Below, piece after piece: positions 37,921 through 46,384 of a DNA stretch of 64,000 nt. The DNA is taken from the NCBI RefSeq assembly GCF_016858125.1, contig NZ_CP064781.1:248001-312000 (forward strand), in the 5' to 3' direction. Position numbers and translations under genes: made by a program. Source of the DNA: Azospira restricta. Its GTDB lineage: Bacteria; Pseudomonadota; Gammaproteobacteria; Burkholderiales; Rhodocyclaceae. Positions within the stretch are counted from its first letter, which is position 1, and the number at the start of each line of letters is the position of its first letter. The notes beneath the pieces were generated by a model that was not told where the DNA came from, did no database searches, and saw only the letters and a list, made by a program, of their open reading frames with translations.

Positions 37921-37962
37921 CGCAACTGGACAAGTTGCGTCGATTTGCGGCAAACTTGCCGC
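37921..37962 (+). promoter_or_regulatory. Two stem-loops abutting the aroQ start
   Basis: CGCAACT/AGTTGCG (37921-37927 and 37933-37939, 5-nt loop) is followed by GCGGCAA/TTGCCGC (37947-37953 and 37956-37962, 2-nt spacer). The second arm ends one base before the aroQ ATG, and no Shine-Dalgarno is visible outside it. In RNA the structures could limit ribosome access; the second could equally be a protein-binding palindrome. The rest of the 177-bp gap shows nothing clear. Confidence 0.4.
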
Positions 37963-37963
37963 C

Positions 37964-38464
37964 ATGAAGAAGCAAAAACCGGCTTCCAATGACGGCGACA
38001 AGGCGCGCGCCAAGGCACCGGCAGCCAAGCTGCTGGTGATCCACGGCCCGAACCTGAACCTGCTCGGCACCCGCGAACCGCAGCATTATGGGGCGGCGAC
38101 GCTGGCCGACATCAACCGCGCGCTGGCTTGCCGTGCCGAAGCCGCAGGCGTCGAACTGGAGACCTTCCAGAGCAACCACGAGGGCGCGCTGATCGAGCGC
38201 ATCCACGCCGCGCGCGACGAAGGCGTCCGCTACATCGTCATCAACCCGGCGGCGTACACGCACACCAGCGTCGCGCTTCGCGATGCGATCGCCGCCGTTG
38301 CCATCCCGTTCGTCGAAGTTCATTTGTCCAACGTCCACGCGCGCGAACCCTTCCGCCAGCACTCCTATTTCTCGGACCTGGCAATCGGCGTCATCTGCGG
38401 CCTCGGCAGCGAAGGCTACCTGCTCGCGCTGGAATACCTGCTCAACAAGCTCAACAACGACTGA
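37964..38464 (+). CDS. aroQ: Type II 3-dehydroquinate dehydratase
   Basis: 166 residues. It catalyses the third step of the shikimate pathway. The family motif [13 protein letters not shown] lies near residue 27-39, followed by the flexible loop Tyr (HYG), catalytic [10 protein letters not shown] and [14 protein letters not shown]. The first 20 residues are a Lys/Ala-rich extension not present in shorter AroQ proteins, but no internal start is available. The position upstream of accB-accC is standard in gamma- and betaproteobacteria. Confidence 0.96.
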   Translation: MKKQKPASNDGDKARAKAPAAKLLVIHGPNLNLLGTREPQHYGAATLADINRALACRAEAAGVELETFQSNHEGALIERIHAARDEGVRYIVINPAAYTHTSVALRDAIAAVAIPFVEVHLSNVHAREPFRQHSYFSDLAIGVICGLGSEGYLLALEYLLNKLNND

Positions 38465-38545
38465 AGCCCGCCGGGGTCAAAGGGACTCCGGCCGTTTCCG
38501 CTGGCCGCCACGCGGCCACCACCGTATTTTCGTAGGGAGAAATTG

Positions 38546-38998
38546 ATGGACCTCAGAAAACTGAAGAAACTGATCGACCTCGTCCAGGAGTCGGGCATCT
38601 CCGAGCTGGAAGTCACCGAGGGCGAGGAGAAGGTGCGCATCGCCAAGCACTTCGCGGCGCCCGCCGGCCAGACGACCTACATGATGCCGGCCGCGGCGCC
38701 GATGCCGATGGCCGCCCCCGCCGCCGGCACGTCGTCGGTCGACCTCGATGACGAAGAGCCGGAAGGCCATGCCGTCAAGGCGCCGATGGTCGGCACCTTC
38801 TACCGCTCGTCCAGCCCCGGCGCCGAGCCCTTCGTCGAAGTCGGCCAGACGGTCAAGGAAGGCGACACGCTGTGCATCATCGAGGCGATGAAGCTCCTCA
38901 ACGAGATCGAGGCCGACGCCTCCGGCACGATCAAGGCCATCCTGGTCGAGAACGGCCAGCCGGTCGAATTCGGCGAGCCGCTGTTCATCATCGGGTAA
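38546..38998 (+). CDS. accB: Biotin carboxyl carrier protein of acetyl-CoA carboxylase
   Basis: 150 residues. A helical N-terminal domain, a Pro/Ala-Met-rich linker (38-62) and a biotinyl domain with EAMKL, in which Lys116 carries biotin. It holds the carboxyl group during malonyl-CoA formation for fatty-acid synthesis. ATG 38546 is preceded by AGGGAGA; a TTG one codon upstream is less likely. It is followed 7 bp later by accC. Confidence 0.97.
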   Translation: MDLRKLKKLIDLVQESGISELEVTEGEEKVRIAKHFAAPAGQTTYMMPAAAPMPMAAPAAGTSSVDLDDEEPEGHAVKAPMVGTFYRSSSPGAEPFVEVGQTVKEGDTLCIIEAMKLLNEIEADASGTIKAILVENGQPVEFGEPLFIIG

Positions 38999-39005
38999 GC
39001 ATCCC

Positions 39006-40364
39006 ATGTTCGAAAAGGTCCTCATCGCCAACCGCGGCGAGATCGCGCTCCGCATCCAGCGCGCCTGCCGCGAGCTGGGCATCAAGACGGTCGTCGTGCA
39101 CTCGGAAGCCGACCGCGAGGCGAAGTACGTCAAGCTCGCCGACGAATCGGTGTGCATCGGCCCGGCCGCCTCGGCCCAGAGCTATCTCAACGTGCCGGCG
39201 ATCATCTCGGCGGCCGAGGTCACCGACGCCGAGGCGATCCACCCCGGCTACGGTTTCCTGTCGGAAAACGCCGACTTCGCCGAACGCGTCGAGAAGTCCG
39301 GCTTCTCGTTCATCGGCCCGCGCCCGGAGACGATCCGCCTGATGGGCGACAAGGTCTCCGCCAAGGACGCGATGAAGGCCGCCGGCGTGCCCTGCGTTCC
39401 CGGCTCGGAGGGTGCGCTGCCCGACGACCCGAAGGAGATCGTGCGCATCGCCAAGAGCATCGGCTACCCGGTGATCATCAAGGCCGCGGGCGGCGGCGGC
39501 GGCCGCGGCATGCGCGTCGTGCATACCGAGGCGGCGCTGATCAACGCCGTCAACATGACCCGCACCGAGGCGCAGACGGCCTTCGGCAACCCGATGGTGT
39601 ACATGGAGAAGTTCCTGGAGAACCCGCGCCACGTGGAAATCCAGGTCCTCGCCGACAGCTTCCGGAACGCGATCTACCTCGGCGAGCGCGACTGCTCGAT
39701 GCAGCGCCGCCACCAGAAGGTGATCGAGGAGGCCCCGGCGCCGCACATCGCGCCGCGGCACATCGCCCGCATCGGCGAACGCTGCGCCGACGCCTGTCGC
39801 CGCATCAACTACCGCGGCGCCGGCACCTTCGAGTTCCTCTACGAGAACGGCGAGTTCTACTTCATCGAGATGAACACCCGCGTCCAGGTCGAGCACCCGG
39901 TCACCGAGGCGATCACCGGCGTGGACATCGTGCAGGAGCAGATCCGCATCGCCGCCGGCGAGAAGCTGCGCTTCAAGCAGCGCGACATCACGTTCAAGGG
40001 GCACGCGATCGAATGCCGCATCAACGCCGAAGATCCCTTCACGTTCGTTCCTTCTCCCGGCAAGATCTCGTTCTGGCACCCGCCCGGCGGCCCCGGCATC
40101 CGCGTCGATTCGCACGTCTATGACGGCTACACCGTGCCGCCGCACTACGATTCGATGATCGGCAAGCTGATCGCCTACGGCGACACGCGCGAGCAGGCGA
40201 TCCGCCGCATGCGCATCGCCCTGTCCGAGATGAGCGTCGAGGGCATCAAGACCAACGTCGCGCTGCACCAGGAACTGATGATGGACGCCAACTTCGTGCA
40301 GGGCGGCACCAGCATCCACTACCTGGAACACAAGCTCGCCGCCAAGGGCGAGGTCAAGAAGTAG
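39006..40364 (+). CDS. accC: Biotin carboxylase of acetyl-CoA carboxylase
   Basis: 452 residues with the ATP-grasp fold. It carboxylates the biotin on AccB using ATP and bicarbonate. Visible are the N-terminal [12 protein letters not shown], the Gly-rich lid [11 protein letters not shown], the [12 protein letters not shown] segment and [14 protein letters not shown]. Length and ends match the family. It is cotranscribed with accB and, 10 bp later, prmA. Confidence 0.98.
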   Translation: MFEKVLIANRGEIALRIQRACRELGIKTVVVHSEADREAKYVKLADESVCIGPAASAQSYLNVPAIISAAEVTDAEAIHPGYGFLSENADFAERVEKSGFSFIGPRPETIRLMGDKVSAKDAMKAAGVPCVPGSEGALPDDPKEIVRIAKSIGYPVIIKAAGGGGGRGMRVVHTEAALINAVNMTRTEAQTAFGNPMVYMEKFLENPRHVEIQVLADSFRNAIYLGERDCSMQRRHQKVIEEAPAPHIAPRHIARIGERCADACRRINYRGAGTFEFLYENGEFYFIEMNTRVQVEHPVTEAITGVDIVQEQIRIAAGEKLRFKQRDITFKGHAIECRINAEDPFTFVPSPGKISFWHPPGGPGIRVDSHVYDGYTVPPHYDSMIGKLIAYGDTREQAIRRMRIALSEMSVEGIKTNVALHQELMMDANFVQGGTSIHYLEHKLAAKGEVKK

Positions 40365-40374
40365 GGCGCGCGCG

Positions 40375-41280
40375 ATGGCCTGGCTGTCGGTGACGCTGGA
40401 AACGGACTGCGCGCACGCCGAGGCACTGGCCGACGCGCTGATGGAGGGCGGCGCGCTGTCGGCGACGATCGAGGACGCCGCCGCCGGCACCGCGGAGGAA
40501 AAGCCGCAGTTCGGCGAGCCCGGCTCGATCACGACGCCGGGCTGGGACCGCTCGCGCATCGCCGCGTTGTTCGATCCGGCGGCCGACATTGCCGCCTGCG
40601 TCGCGGCGGCGGCCGACGCGGTCGGCTTGGCTGAACGGCCGTCGTACAGCGTCGAGGAAGTCGCCGAGCAGAACTGGGTGCAGCTGACGCAATCCCAGTT
40701 CGAGCCGATCCGCATCTCCGACCGGCTGTGGATCGTGCCGTCCTGGCACGACGCCCCCGACCCGGACGCGGTCAATCTCGTCCTCGATCCCGGCATGGCC
40801 TTCGGCACCGGCTCGCATCCGACCACCCGGCTATGCCTGGAGTGGCTGGAACGCAGCGTGCAGCCGGGGCAGTCGCTGCTCGACTACGGCTGCGGCTCCG
40901 GCATCCTCGCCATCGCGGCGGCGAAGCTCGGCGCCGTCCCGGTCACCGGCGTCGACATCGACCCGCAGGCGGTCGTCGCCGCCGAGGCCAACGCCGAACG
41001 CAATGCAGTGAGCGCCCGCTTTCTCGACTCCGCCGCGCCGCTTGCCGGCCAGTTCGACCTGGTCGTCGCCAACATCCTCGCCAACCCGCTGCGCGCGCTG
41101 GCGCCGGCGATCTGCGGCTACGTCCGCGCCGGCGGACACCTGGCGCTGTCCGGCATCCTCGCCGAGCAGGCGGCGGAGCTGATCGACATCTATGCGCCGT
41201 GGATTCCGCTCGCCGTCGCCGATACGCGCGAGGGCTGGGTCTGCCTGGCCGGCCGCAAGCCGGGAGGCAGCGCATGCTGA
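40375..41280 (+). CDS. prmA: Ribosomal protein L11 methyltransferase
   Basis: 301 residues. It trimethylates ribosomal protein L11. An N-terminal L11-recognition domain (about 1-90) precedes the SAM-binding domain with GTGSHPTT, LDYGCGSGILAIAA and NILANPL, the catalytic NxxxNP-type loop. It is in the accBC operon, a conserved link, and its stop overlaps the start of the zinc-ribbon gene. Confidence 0.96.
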   Translation: MAWLSVTLETDCAHAEALADALMEGGALSATIEDAAAGTAEEKPQFGEPGSITTPGWDRSRIAALFDPAADIAACVAAAADAVGLAERPSYSVEEVAEQNWVQLTQSQFEPIRISDRLWIVPSWHDAPDPDAVNLVLDPGMAFGTGSHPTTRLCLEWLERSVQPGQSLLDYGCGSGILAIAAAKLGAVPVTGVDIDPQAVVAAEANAERNAVSARFLDSAAPLAGQFDLVVANILANPLRALAPAICGYVRAGGHLALSGILAEQAAELIDIYAPWIPLAVADTREGWVCLAGRKPGGSAC

Positions 41281-42299
41281 CCTGCTGTCCGGCCTGCGGC
41301 ACGAACTTCCGCGTCACGCCGGAGCAGCTCAAGGCGCGCGCCGGCAAGGTGCGCTGCGGCAAGTGCCAGACAGTGTTCAACGCGCTCGACACGCTGCTCG
41401 AGGCGACGCCGCCGGCCACGGAAACGGCCCCGGCAAGCGCGGCGGAGTCGCTCCCGCCGCCCCCGGCTGCGCCGGCAGCGGCCCCCGTCCCGCCGGTCGC
41501 CGATTTCGCCCCGGCCGCGATCGCCGAGGCAGACAAAGACGAAGAAACCGAGCACATCTCCGACGTACCCGCCGATATCGCGCAGGCATCTCCCGGGATC
41601 GAACCCGAGCCGGCCGCGCGCAAAGCCGAACCTGCGGGCGAGCACGCGATCGAATCCGCCCCCGACGAAGCGGCAGAGGCGCCGCCGCTGTCGCCGGAAG
41701 CCGTGCGCGACACCGCACTCGCCGCCGGCCTCGTCGCCGCCCGCGAAACCACCGAACTGCCGGGCTACAACAAGTGGGCCGAAGGCGCCTTCACCGGCAC
41801 CACCTCGCTCGCCGAGCCGACGGCGCGGCCGCTGTGGCCGTTCGTGCTGGCGGCGCTGCTGTTGCTGGTCGCGCTCGCCGGCCAGGTCGGCCACCACTTC
41901 CGCGCCGAGATCGCGGTCGCCAGCCCGGCCCTACGCCCGCTGCTGGAAGCCGGCTGCGCCGCGCTCGGCTGCGACATCCCGCTGCCACGGCACAGCGAGC
42001 TGGTCAGCATCGAGTCCTCCGACCTGCAGATCGACCCGGCGCAAGGCGGTGCGCTGGCGCTGTCGGCGACGCTGAAGAACCGCGCCGCCTACGCCCAGGC
42101 CTGGCCGCTGCTGGAAGTCACGCTCACCGACGTGCAGGACAACGCGGTGGTGCGCCGCGTGCTGCAGCCGGCCGACTACCTGCCGCCGAAACTCGACCCG
42201 ACCGTCTTCCCGCCCAACGGCGAAGTCGGCGTCCGCCTCTGGCTGGAGGCGAAGGACGTCGTCGCCGCCGGCTACCGGCTCTACGTCTTCTATCCCTGA
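41274..42299 (+). CDS. Zinc-ribbon and DUF3426 membrane protein
   Basis: 341 residues. An MJ0042-type zinc ribbon at the N-terminus (Cys5, 8, 28 and 31) is followed by a long Pro/Ala/Glu-rich disordered region (about 45-160), a single TM (about 183-205) and a periplasmic DUF3426 domain. The architecture is conserved in proteobacteria next to prmA, but the function is unknown; a cytoplasmic zinc sensor linked to a periplasmic domain is one reading. ATG 41274 overlaps prmA by 7 bp. Confidence 0.88.
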   Translation: MLTCCPACGTNFRVTPEQLKARAGKVRCGKCQTVFNALDTLLEATPPATETAPASAAESLPPPPAAPAAAPVPPVADFAPAAIAEADKDEETEHISDVPADIAQASPGIEPEPAARKAEPAGEHAIESAPDEAAEAPPLSPEAVRDTALAAGLVAARETTELPGYNKWAEGAFTGTTSLAEPTARPLWPFVLAALLLLVALAGQVGHHFRAEIAVASPALRPLLEAGCAALGCDIPLPRHSELVSIESSDLQIDPAQGGALALSATLKNRAAYAQAWPLLEVTLTDVQDNAVVRRVLQPADYLPPKLDPTVFPPNGEVGVRLWLEAKDVVAAGYRLYVFYP

Positions 42300-42326
42300 C
42301 CCCCTGCCCGCCCGAAAGCCCGCGCA

Positions 42327-43262
42327 ATGAAAACGCTGATCTGCGGCTCCATCGCCTACGACAACATCATGGTCTTCAACGACCATTTCAAGAACCACAT
42401 CCTGCCCGATCAGATCCACATCCTGAACGTTGCGTTCCTGGTTCCCGAACTTCGGCGCGAATACGGCGGCTGCGCCGGCAACATCGCCTACAACCTGATG
42501 CTGCTCGACGGCGAGCCGTACATCATGGCCACCGTCGGCGACGACGCCGCCCCCTACCTCGAGCGCCTCGACAGGCTCGGCCTGCCGCGCGACCACGTGC
42601 GCCACGTTCCCGGCAGCTTCACCGCGCAGGCCTTCATCACCACCGACCTCGGCGACAACCAGATCACCGCCTTCCACCCCGGCGCGATGAGCTTCTCGCA
42701 CCTGAACAAGGTGCAGCACGCCGTCGGCGCCGCGCTCGGCATCGTCGCCCCGGACGGCCGCGAAGGCATGCTGCAGCACGCGCGCGACTTCGCCGCCGCC
42801 GGCGTGCCGTTCATCTTCGATCCGGGCCAGGGCCTGCCGATGTTCTCCGGCGACGACCTCAACGATTTCCTGGAACTCGCCGACTACGCCTGCTTCAACG
42901 ACTATGAGGCGCAGCTCGCCTGCGAGCGCACCGGCCAGTCGCTGCAGACGCTGGCGACGAAGGTCAAGGCGCTGATCGTCACCCGCGGCGGCGAAGGATC
43001 GTGGATCTTCGCCGACGGTCAACGCCACGAGATCCCGTGCGTTAAAGCCGATGCGATCGTCGACCCGACCGGCTGCGGCGACGCCTACCGCGCCGGCCTG
43101 CTGTACGGCATCGCGCGCGGCTGGAACTGGCTCGACACCGGCCGCCTCGCGGCGGTGATGGGCGCGATCAAGATCGCCCACCGCGGCGGCCAGAACCACG
43201 CGCCGAGCCGCGAGGAGATCGCCCGCCGCTTCGCCGACGCGTTCGGCAGCCGCCCTTGGTAA
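42327..43262 (+). CDS. PfkB-family carbohydrate (adenosine-like) kinase
   Basis: 311 residues of the ribokinase superfamily. Motif 1 is GGCAGNIAYNL and the C-terminal motif DPTGCGDAYRAGLL contains the catalytic Asp and the anion hole. It most resembles the adenosine-kinase-like branch, which phosphorylates nucleosides or sugars; the exact substrate cannot be told from sequence. It follows the prmA/DUF3426 genes by 27 bp and precedes a lipoprotein gene by 19 bp. Confidence 0.88.
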   Translation: MKTLICGSIAYDNIMVFNDHFKNHILPDQIHILNVAFLVPELRREYGGCAGNIAYNLMLLDGEPYIMATVGDDAAPYLERLDRLGLPRDHVRHVPGSFTAQAFITTDLGDNQITAFHPGAMSFSHLNKVQHAVGAALGIVAPDGREGMLQHARDFAAAGVPFIFDPGQGLPMFSGDDLNDFLELADYACFNDYEAQLACERTGQSLQTLATKVKALIVTRGGEGSWIFADGQRHEIPCVKADAIVDPTGCGDAYRAGLLYGIARGWNWLDTGRLAAVMGAIKIAHRGGQNHAPSREEIARRFADAFGSRPW

Positions 43263-43281
43263 CTCTTTTCCGGAGATGCGC

Positions 43282-43737
43282 ATGAACCGCCAACTCGCCG
43301 CCCTCACTCTCGCCCTCGCCGCCACCGTGCTTGGCGGCTGCGCCGCCAGCAAGTCGGGCAGCGCCTACACGCGCGAGCAGACGCGGCAGGAGATGGTCGT
43401 GCGCACCGGCGTCGTCGAGAGCGTGCGCGAGGTGCAGATCGAGGGCACCAAGTCCGGCGTCGGCACCGCGGCCGGCGCAGTCGCCGGCGGCGTCGGCGGC
43501 AGCCACGTCGGCGGCGGCAAGGGACAGATTGTTGGCGCCGTCGTCGGCGCCGTCGTCGGCGGCATCGCCGGCTCGGCGATCGAGGAGGGGGTCACGCGCA
43601 AGACCGGGGTGGAAATCACCGTCCGCCTCGACAACGGCCAGCTGACCGCGATCGTCCAGGAAGGCGACGAGGTCTTCCGCGCCGGCGACCGCGTCCGCCT
43701 GCTCTCCGGCGCCGGTGGCACCCGCGTGACGCACTGA
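43282..43737 (+). CDS. Glycine-zipper lipoprotein (SlyB-like)
   Basis: 151 residues from ATG 43282, with GGAG 8 bp upstream. A lipoprotein signal peptide ends in LGGC (Cys20). Residues about 55-105 hold a Gly/Ala/Val-rich 2TM zipper, GxxxG-type repeats that insert in or stiffen the outer membrane. A small beta domain follows. SlyB-like proteins support outer-membrane integrity. The last codon and TGA stop lie inside a dispersed hairpin repeat. Confidence 0.88.
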   Translation: MNRQLAALTLALAATVLGGCAASKSGSAYTREQTRQEMVVRTGVVESVREVQIEGTKSGVGTAAGAVAGGVGGSHVGGGKGQIVGAVVGAVVGGIAGSAIEEGVTRKTGVEITVRLDNGQLTAIVQEGDEVFRAGDRVRLLSGAGGTRVTH

Positions 43738-43930
43738 GCGATGTGCTGCGCACATCGCGAGGAAGTACTCTTGGGGTGCGCACTGAGCGATACGCACTGC
43801 GTATCGCGAGGAAGCACTCCCGGGGTGCGCACTGAGCGAGGTGCAGCGCAGATCGCGAAGACGTATTCCCGGGGGCGCAGGGAGCGATGTGCGCCAGCAC
43901 ATCGCGAAGAAGTCCCCGTGGGGGACGCAC
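43735..43930 (+). repeat. Dual-hairpin repeat array C (four units)
   Basis: Four units begin at 43735, 43784, 43833 and about 43880, each about 49 bp and directly abutting. First-hairpin arms are GCGATGTGC/GCACATCGC, GCGATACGC/GCGTATCGC, GCGAGGTGC/GCAGATCGC (imperfect) and GCGATGTGC/GCACATCGC. A GARGAA or GAAGAC linker and a second hairpin follow, perfect in unit 4 (GTCCCC/GGGGAC). The first TGA is the stop codon of the lipoprotein gene. The next 78 bp, up to the olsB stem-loop, hold only a GC-rich near-palindrome. Confidence 0.92.
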
Positions 43931-44008
43931 AGCCTCTCTCCAAAGGCCCCACCGCTGAAACCCGCCGGTAACCTGCCCGACAAGGGCGCGTAACGCGCGC
44001 CGCCTAAA

Positions 44009-44038
44009 GTCGTTCTCCACAACAACGCGGAGAACGAC
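44009..44038 (+). promoter_or_regulatory. Perfect stem-loop covering the olsB ribosome-binding site
   Basis: GTCGTTCTCC (44009-44018) is exactly complementary to GGAGAACGAC (44029-44038) across a 10-nt A-rich loop. The Shine-Dalgarno GGAG at 44029-44032, 8 bp before the olsB ATG, lies in the 3' arm, so folding of the mRNA would hide it. A dimeric repressor operator is the alternative reading of the same palindrome. Confidence 0.7.
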
Positions 44039-44040
44039 AC

Positions 44041-44820
44041 ATGCACGACACGCCCCCCCAGCTCCAACAGCAGCATGCCCGCCCGGCGCGCCACCAGCTC
44101 AGCGTCGGACTCGCCGCCGGGCCGGCGGAAATCGAGGAGGCGAAGCGCCTGCGCTACCGGGTCTTCGCCGGCGAGCTCGGCGCCCGCCTGCCGACGCGCA
44201 CGCCCGGCGTCGACCACGACCTCTACGATCCCTATTGCGAGCATCTCATCGTCCGCGACGAACGCAGCGCGGAAGTGGTCGGCACCTACCGCATCCTGTC
44301 GCCGCAGGCCGCCAAGCGCGTCGGTGGCTACTACGCGGAGAACGAGTTCGACCTGACCCGGCTGCAGCACCTGCGCCCGCGCCTGGTCGAGATCGGCCGC
44401 TCGTGCGTGCATCCGGACTACCGCAGCGGCGCGACGATCGCGTTGCTGTGGGCCGGCCTCGCCCGCTACATGGTCGAGGGCGGCCACGACTTCCTGATCG
44501 GCTGCGCCAGCGTCAGCATGGCCGACGGCGGGCACGCCGCCGCCACTCTGTATAATCGCCTCGGCGAGCACATGAGCCCGCTCGAATACCGCGTCTTCCC
44601 GCGCTGCCCGCTGCCGCTGGCGGCGCTTGACGGCCATCTGCCGGACGCGCAGCAGCCGCCGGTGCCGCCGCTGATCAAGGGCTACCTGCGCGCCGGCGCC
44701 TGGATCTGCGGCGCGCCGGCCTGGGATCCGGACTTCAACACCGCCGACCTGCCGGTACTGCTGCCGATGAGCCGGCTCGACGCCCGTTACGCGCGCCACT
44801 TCCTGGGGAACCGAGACTGA
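44041..44820 (+). CDS. olsB: L-ornithine N-alpha-acyltransferase (OlsB-like)
   Basis: A GNAT-fold enzyme of 259 residues. OlsB joins a 3-hydroxyacyl group from ACP to ornithine, giving lyso-ornithine lipid. Landmarks are the N-terminal RLRYRVFAGELGA, the DHDLYDPYCEHLIV segment, VGTYRILSP, and EIGRSCVHPDYR, which are characteristic of this family. It is followed by a PlsC acyltransferase, the classical olsBA pairing. A related haemolysin/acyl-homoserine-like annotation is possible, but the context favours ornithine lipid. Confidence 0.87.
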   Translation: MHDTPPQLQQQHARPARHQLSVGLAAGPAEIEEAKRLRYRVFAGELGARLPTRTPGVDHDLYDPYCEHLIVRDERSAEVVGTYRILSPQAAKRVGGYYAENEFDLTRLQHLRPRLVEIGRSCVHPDYRSGATIALLWAGLARYMVEGGHDFLIGCASVSMADGGHAAATLYNRLGEHMSPLEYRVFPRCPLPLAALDGHLPDAQQPPVPPLIKGYLRAGAWICGAPAWDPDFNTADLPVLLPMSRLDARYARHFLGNRD

Positions 44821-45662
44821 AGCCGACACCGACGCCGAGAATCGTCCGCGCACTGCGCGCCACCCGCCTCGCGGCGCACCTGCTGCGCGGTTTGGCCACC
44901 GTCGCGCTGATCTACCCGCTGGTCGGCGACGCCCGCCGGCTAGCGCTGAAGCAGCGCTGGTCGCGGCGCCTGCTCGACATCCTCGGCATCCGGCTGGATG
45001 CGGCGCTCGGCGGCGTCGCGCCGGGCAGCCTGATCGTCGCCAACCACATCTCCTGGGTCGACGTCTTCGTGATCAACGCGGCGCGGCCGGTCGCCTTCGT
45101 CGCCAAGGCCGACGTGCGGCAATGGCCGCTGGTCGGCTGGTTGGCGGCGCGCACCGACACGGTGTTCCTGCGCCGCGGCAGCCGCGGCCACGCGAAGATC
45201 GTCAACGCCGAGATCGACGCCTTGCTGAACGCGGGCAAGGATGTCGCGATCTTTCCCGAAGGCACGACGACCAACGGCAGCTGCCTGCTCGGCTTCCACG
45301 GCGCGCTGTTGCAGCCGGCGGTCGAGACCGGGCGGCCGGTCCAGCCGCTGGCGCTCGCCTACGAGACGCCGGACGGCCGGCGCTCGCTGGCGCCGGCCTA
45401 CGTCGGCGACACCAGCCTCGGCCAATGCCTTGCGACGATGCTGGGCGAACGAAGCATCGTCGCCCGCCTGCGCCCGACGCCGCCGCTGACTACGCCCGGC
45501 CGCGAGCGGCGCGAGCTGGCGCGCGCCGCGCACGACGCGATCGCGCTCAGCCTCGGGCTTCCGCCGGCGAGCAGTCGACCTGAAAGATCCGTCGGTCTTC
45601 CAGCCGCACTGCCGTCAGGTGCCGCCCCCACAGGCAGCCCGAGTCCAGCGCCAGCAGATTAG
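44817..45662 (+). CDS. olsA: Lyso-ornithine lipid O-acyltransferase (OlsA/PlsC family)
   Basis: A 1-acylglycerol-phosphate-acyltransferase family protein with NHISWVD (HX4D catalytic motif) and FPEGTTT. It should acylate lyso-ornithine lipid. The first ATG/GTG/TTG in frame is TTG 44892, which would remove the conserved N-terminal stretch [21 protein letters not shown] 44817 restores it, has GGGGAA 6 bp upstream, and overlaps the olsB stop as CTGA, so I propose it as the start (281 residues). The 3' end overlaps convergent apaH by 116 bp; the last 30 or so residues look unconserved. Confidence 0.8.
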   Translation: MKPTPTPRIVRALRATRLAAHLLRGLATVALIYPLVGDARRLALKQRWSRRLLDILGIRLDAALGGVAPGSLIVANHISWVDVFVINAARPVAFVAKADVRQWPLVGWLAARTDTVFLRRGSRGHAKIVNAEIDALLNAGKDVAIFPEGTTTNGSCLLGFHGALLQPAVETGRPVQPLALAYETPDGRRSLAPAYVGDTSLGQCLATMLGERSIVARLRPTPPLTTPGRERRELARAAHDAIALSLGLPPASSRPERSVGLPAALPSGAAPTGSPSPAPAD

Positions 45663-46368
45663 GCTCGACGCGCAGGCCGAGCGCCGACCAGTGGCCGGTG
45701 ATCAGCACGTGGTCGGCGCTCTTGCGGCCCGGCACCTCGAACCACGGCAGGTAGCCCGGCGGCGCGTCGGCGACCTCGCCCTTGGTGTGGAACTCCATGA
45801 CGCCAGCCGGCGAGCAGAAGCGCATGCGCGTCATCGCGTTTACGACGACGCGCATGCGCTCCCAGCCGGCGAGGTCGTCGGACCATTGCGCCGGCTCGCT
45901 GCCCCACATGTGCGCCAGCGTGTCGCGGTAGCGCTCGCCCTGCAGCAGCGCCTCGACCTCGGCGGCGAGCGCCCGCGCCCGATGCACGTGCCACTGCGGC
46001 AGCAGCCCGGCATGCACCAGGCAGAAGCCGCGCTCGACGTGGCACAGCGGCTGCCGGCGCAGCCAGTCGAGCAACTCGTCGCGGTCCGGCGCGGCGAGGA
46101 TCTCGTCCAGCGTGTCGTCCTTGCCGCGTCGCTTCTCGACGCCCTCGGCGACCATCAAGAGATACAGGTCGTGGTTGCCGAGCACCGTCAGCGCCGCGTC
46201 GCCGAGCGCCTTCACGAAGCGCAGCGTAGCCAGCGAATGCGGACCGCGGTTGACCAGGTCGCCGACCAGCCACAGGCGGTCGTGTGCCGGATCGAAGGCG
46301 CACGCGTCGAGCAGGCGCAGGAAGGAATCGTGGCAGCCCTGGATGTCGCCGATGGCGTAGGTGCTCAT
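45547..46368 (-). CDS. apaH: Diadenosine tetraphosphatase
   Basis: 273 residues. It splits Ap4A symmetrically into two ADP and removes Np4 caps from RNA. The calcineurin-like phosphoesterase motifs are GDIQGCHDS (7-15), GDLVNRGP and GNHD, with a later GH motif ([10 protein letters not shown]). It lies 16 bp downstream of the polysaccharide dehydratase gene on the same strand, so it may be expressed from the end of that operon. Its 3' end overlaps olsA by 116 bp. Confidence 0.96.
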   Translation of the reverse strand: MSTYAIGDIQGCHDSFLRLLDACAFDPAHDRLWLVGDLVNRGPHSLATLRFVKALGDAALTVLGNHDLYLLMVAEGVEKRRGKDDTLDEILAAPDRDELLDWLRRQPLCHVERGFCLVHAGLLPQWHVHRARALAAEVEALLQGERYRDTLAHMWGSEPAQWSDDLAGWERMRVVVNAMTRMRFCSPAGVMEFHTKGEVADAPPGYLPWFEVPGRKSADHVLITGHWSALGLRVEPNLLALDSGCLWGRHLTAVRLEDRRIFQVDCSPAEARG

Positions 46369-46384
46369 GGCAGTCGCTCCGCGA

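Noticed and set aside
43735-43930. CRISPR array
   Set aside because: Units abut without unique spacers, each unit is itself palindromic, and no cas gene is near.
43741-43971. Plus-strand frame of 76 codons with an internally repeated peptide
   Set aside because: It is only the translation of the hairpin repeats; no ribosome-binding site, and stems rather than codons are conserved.
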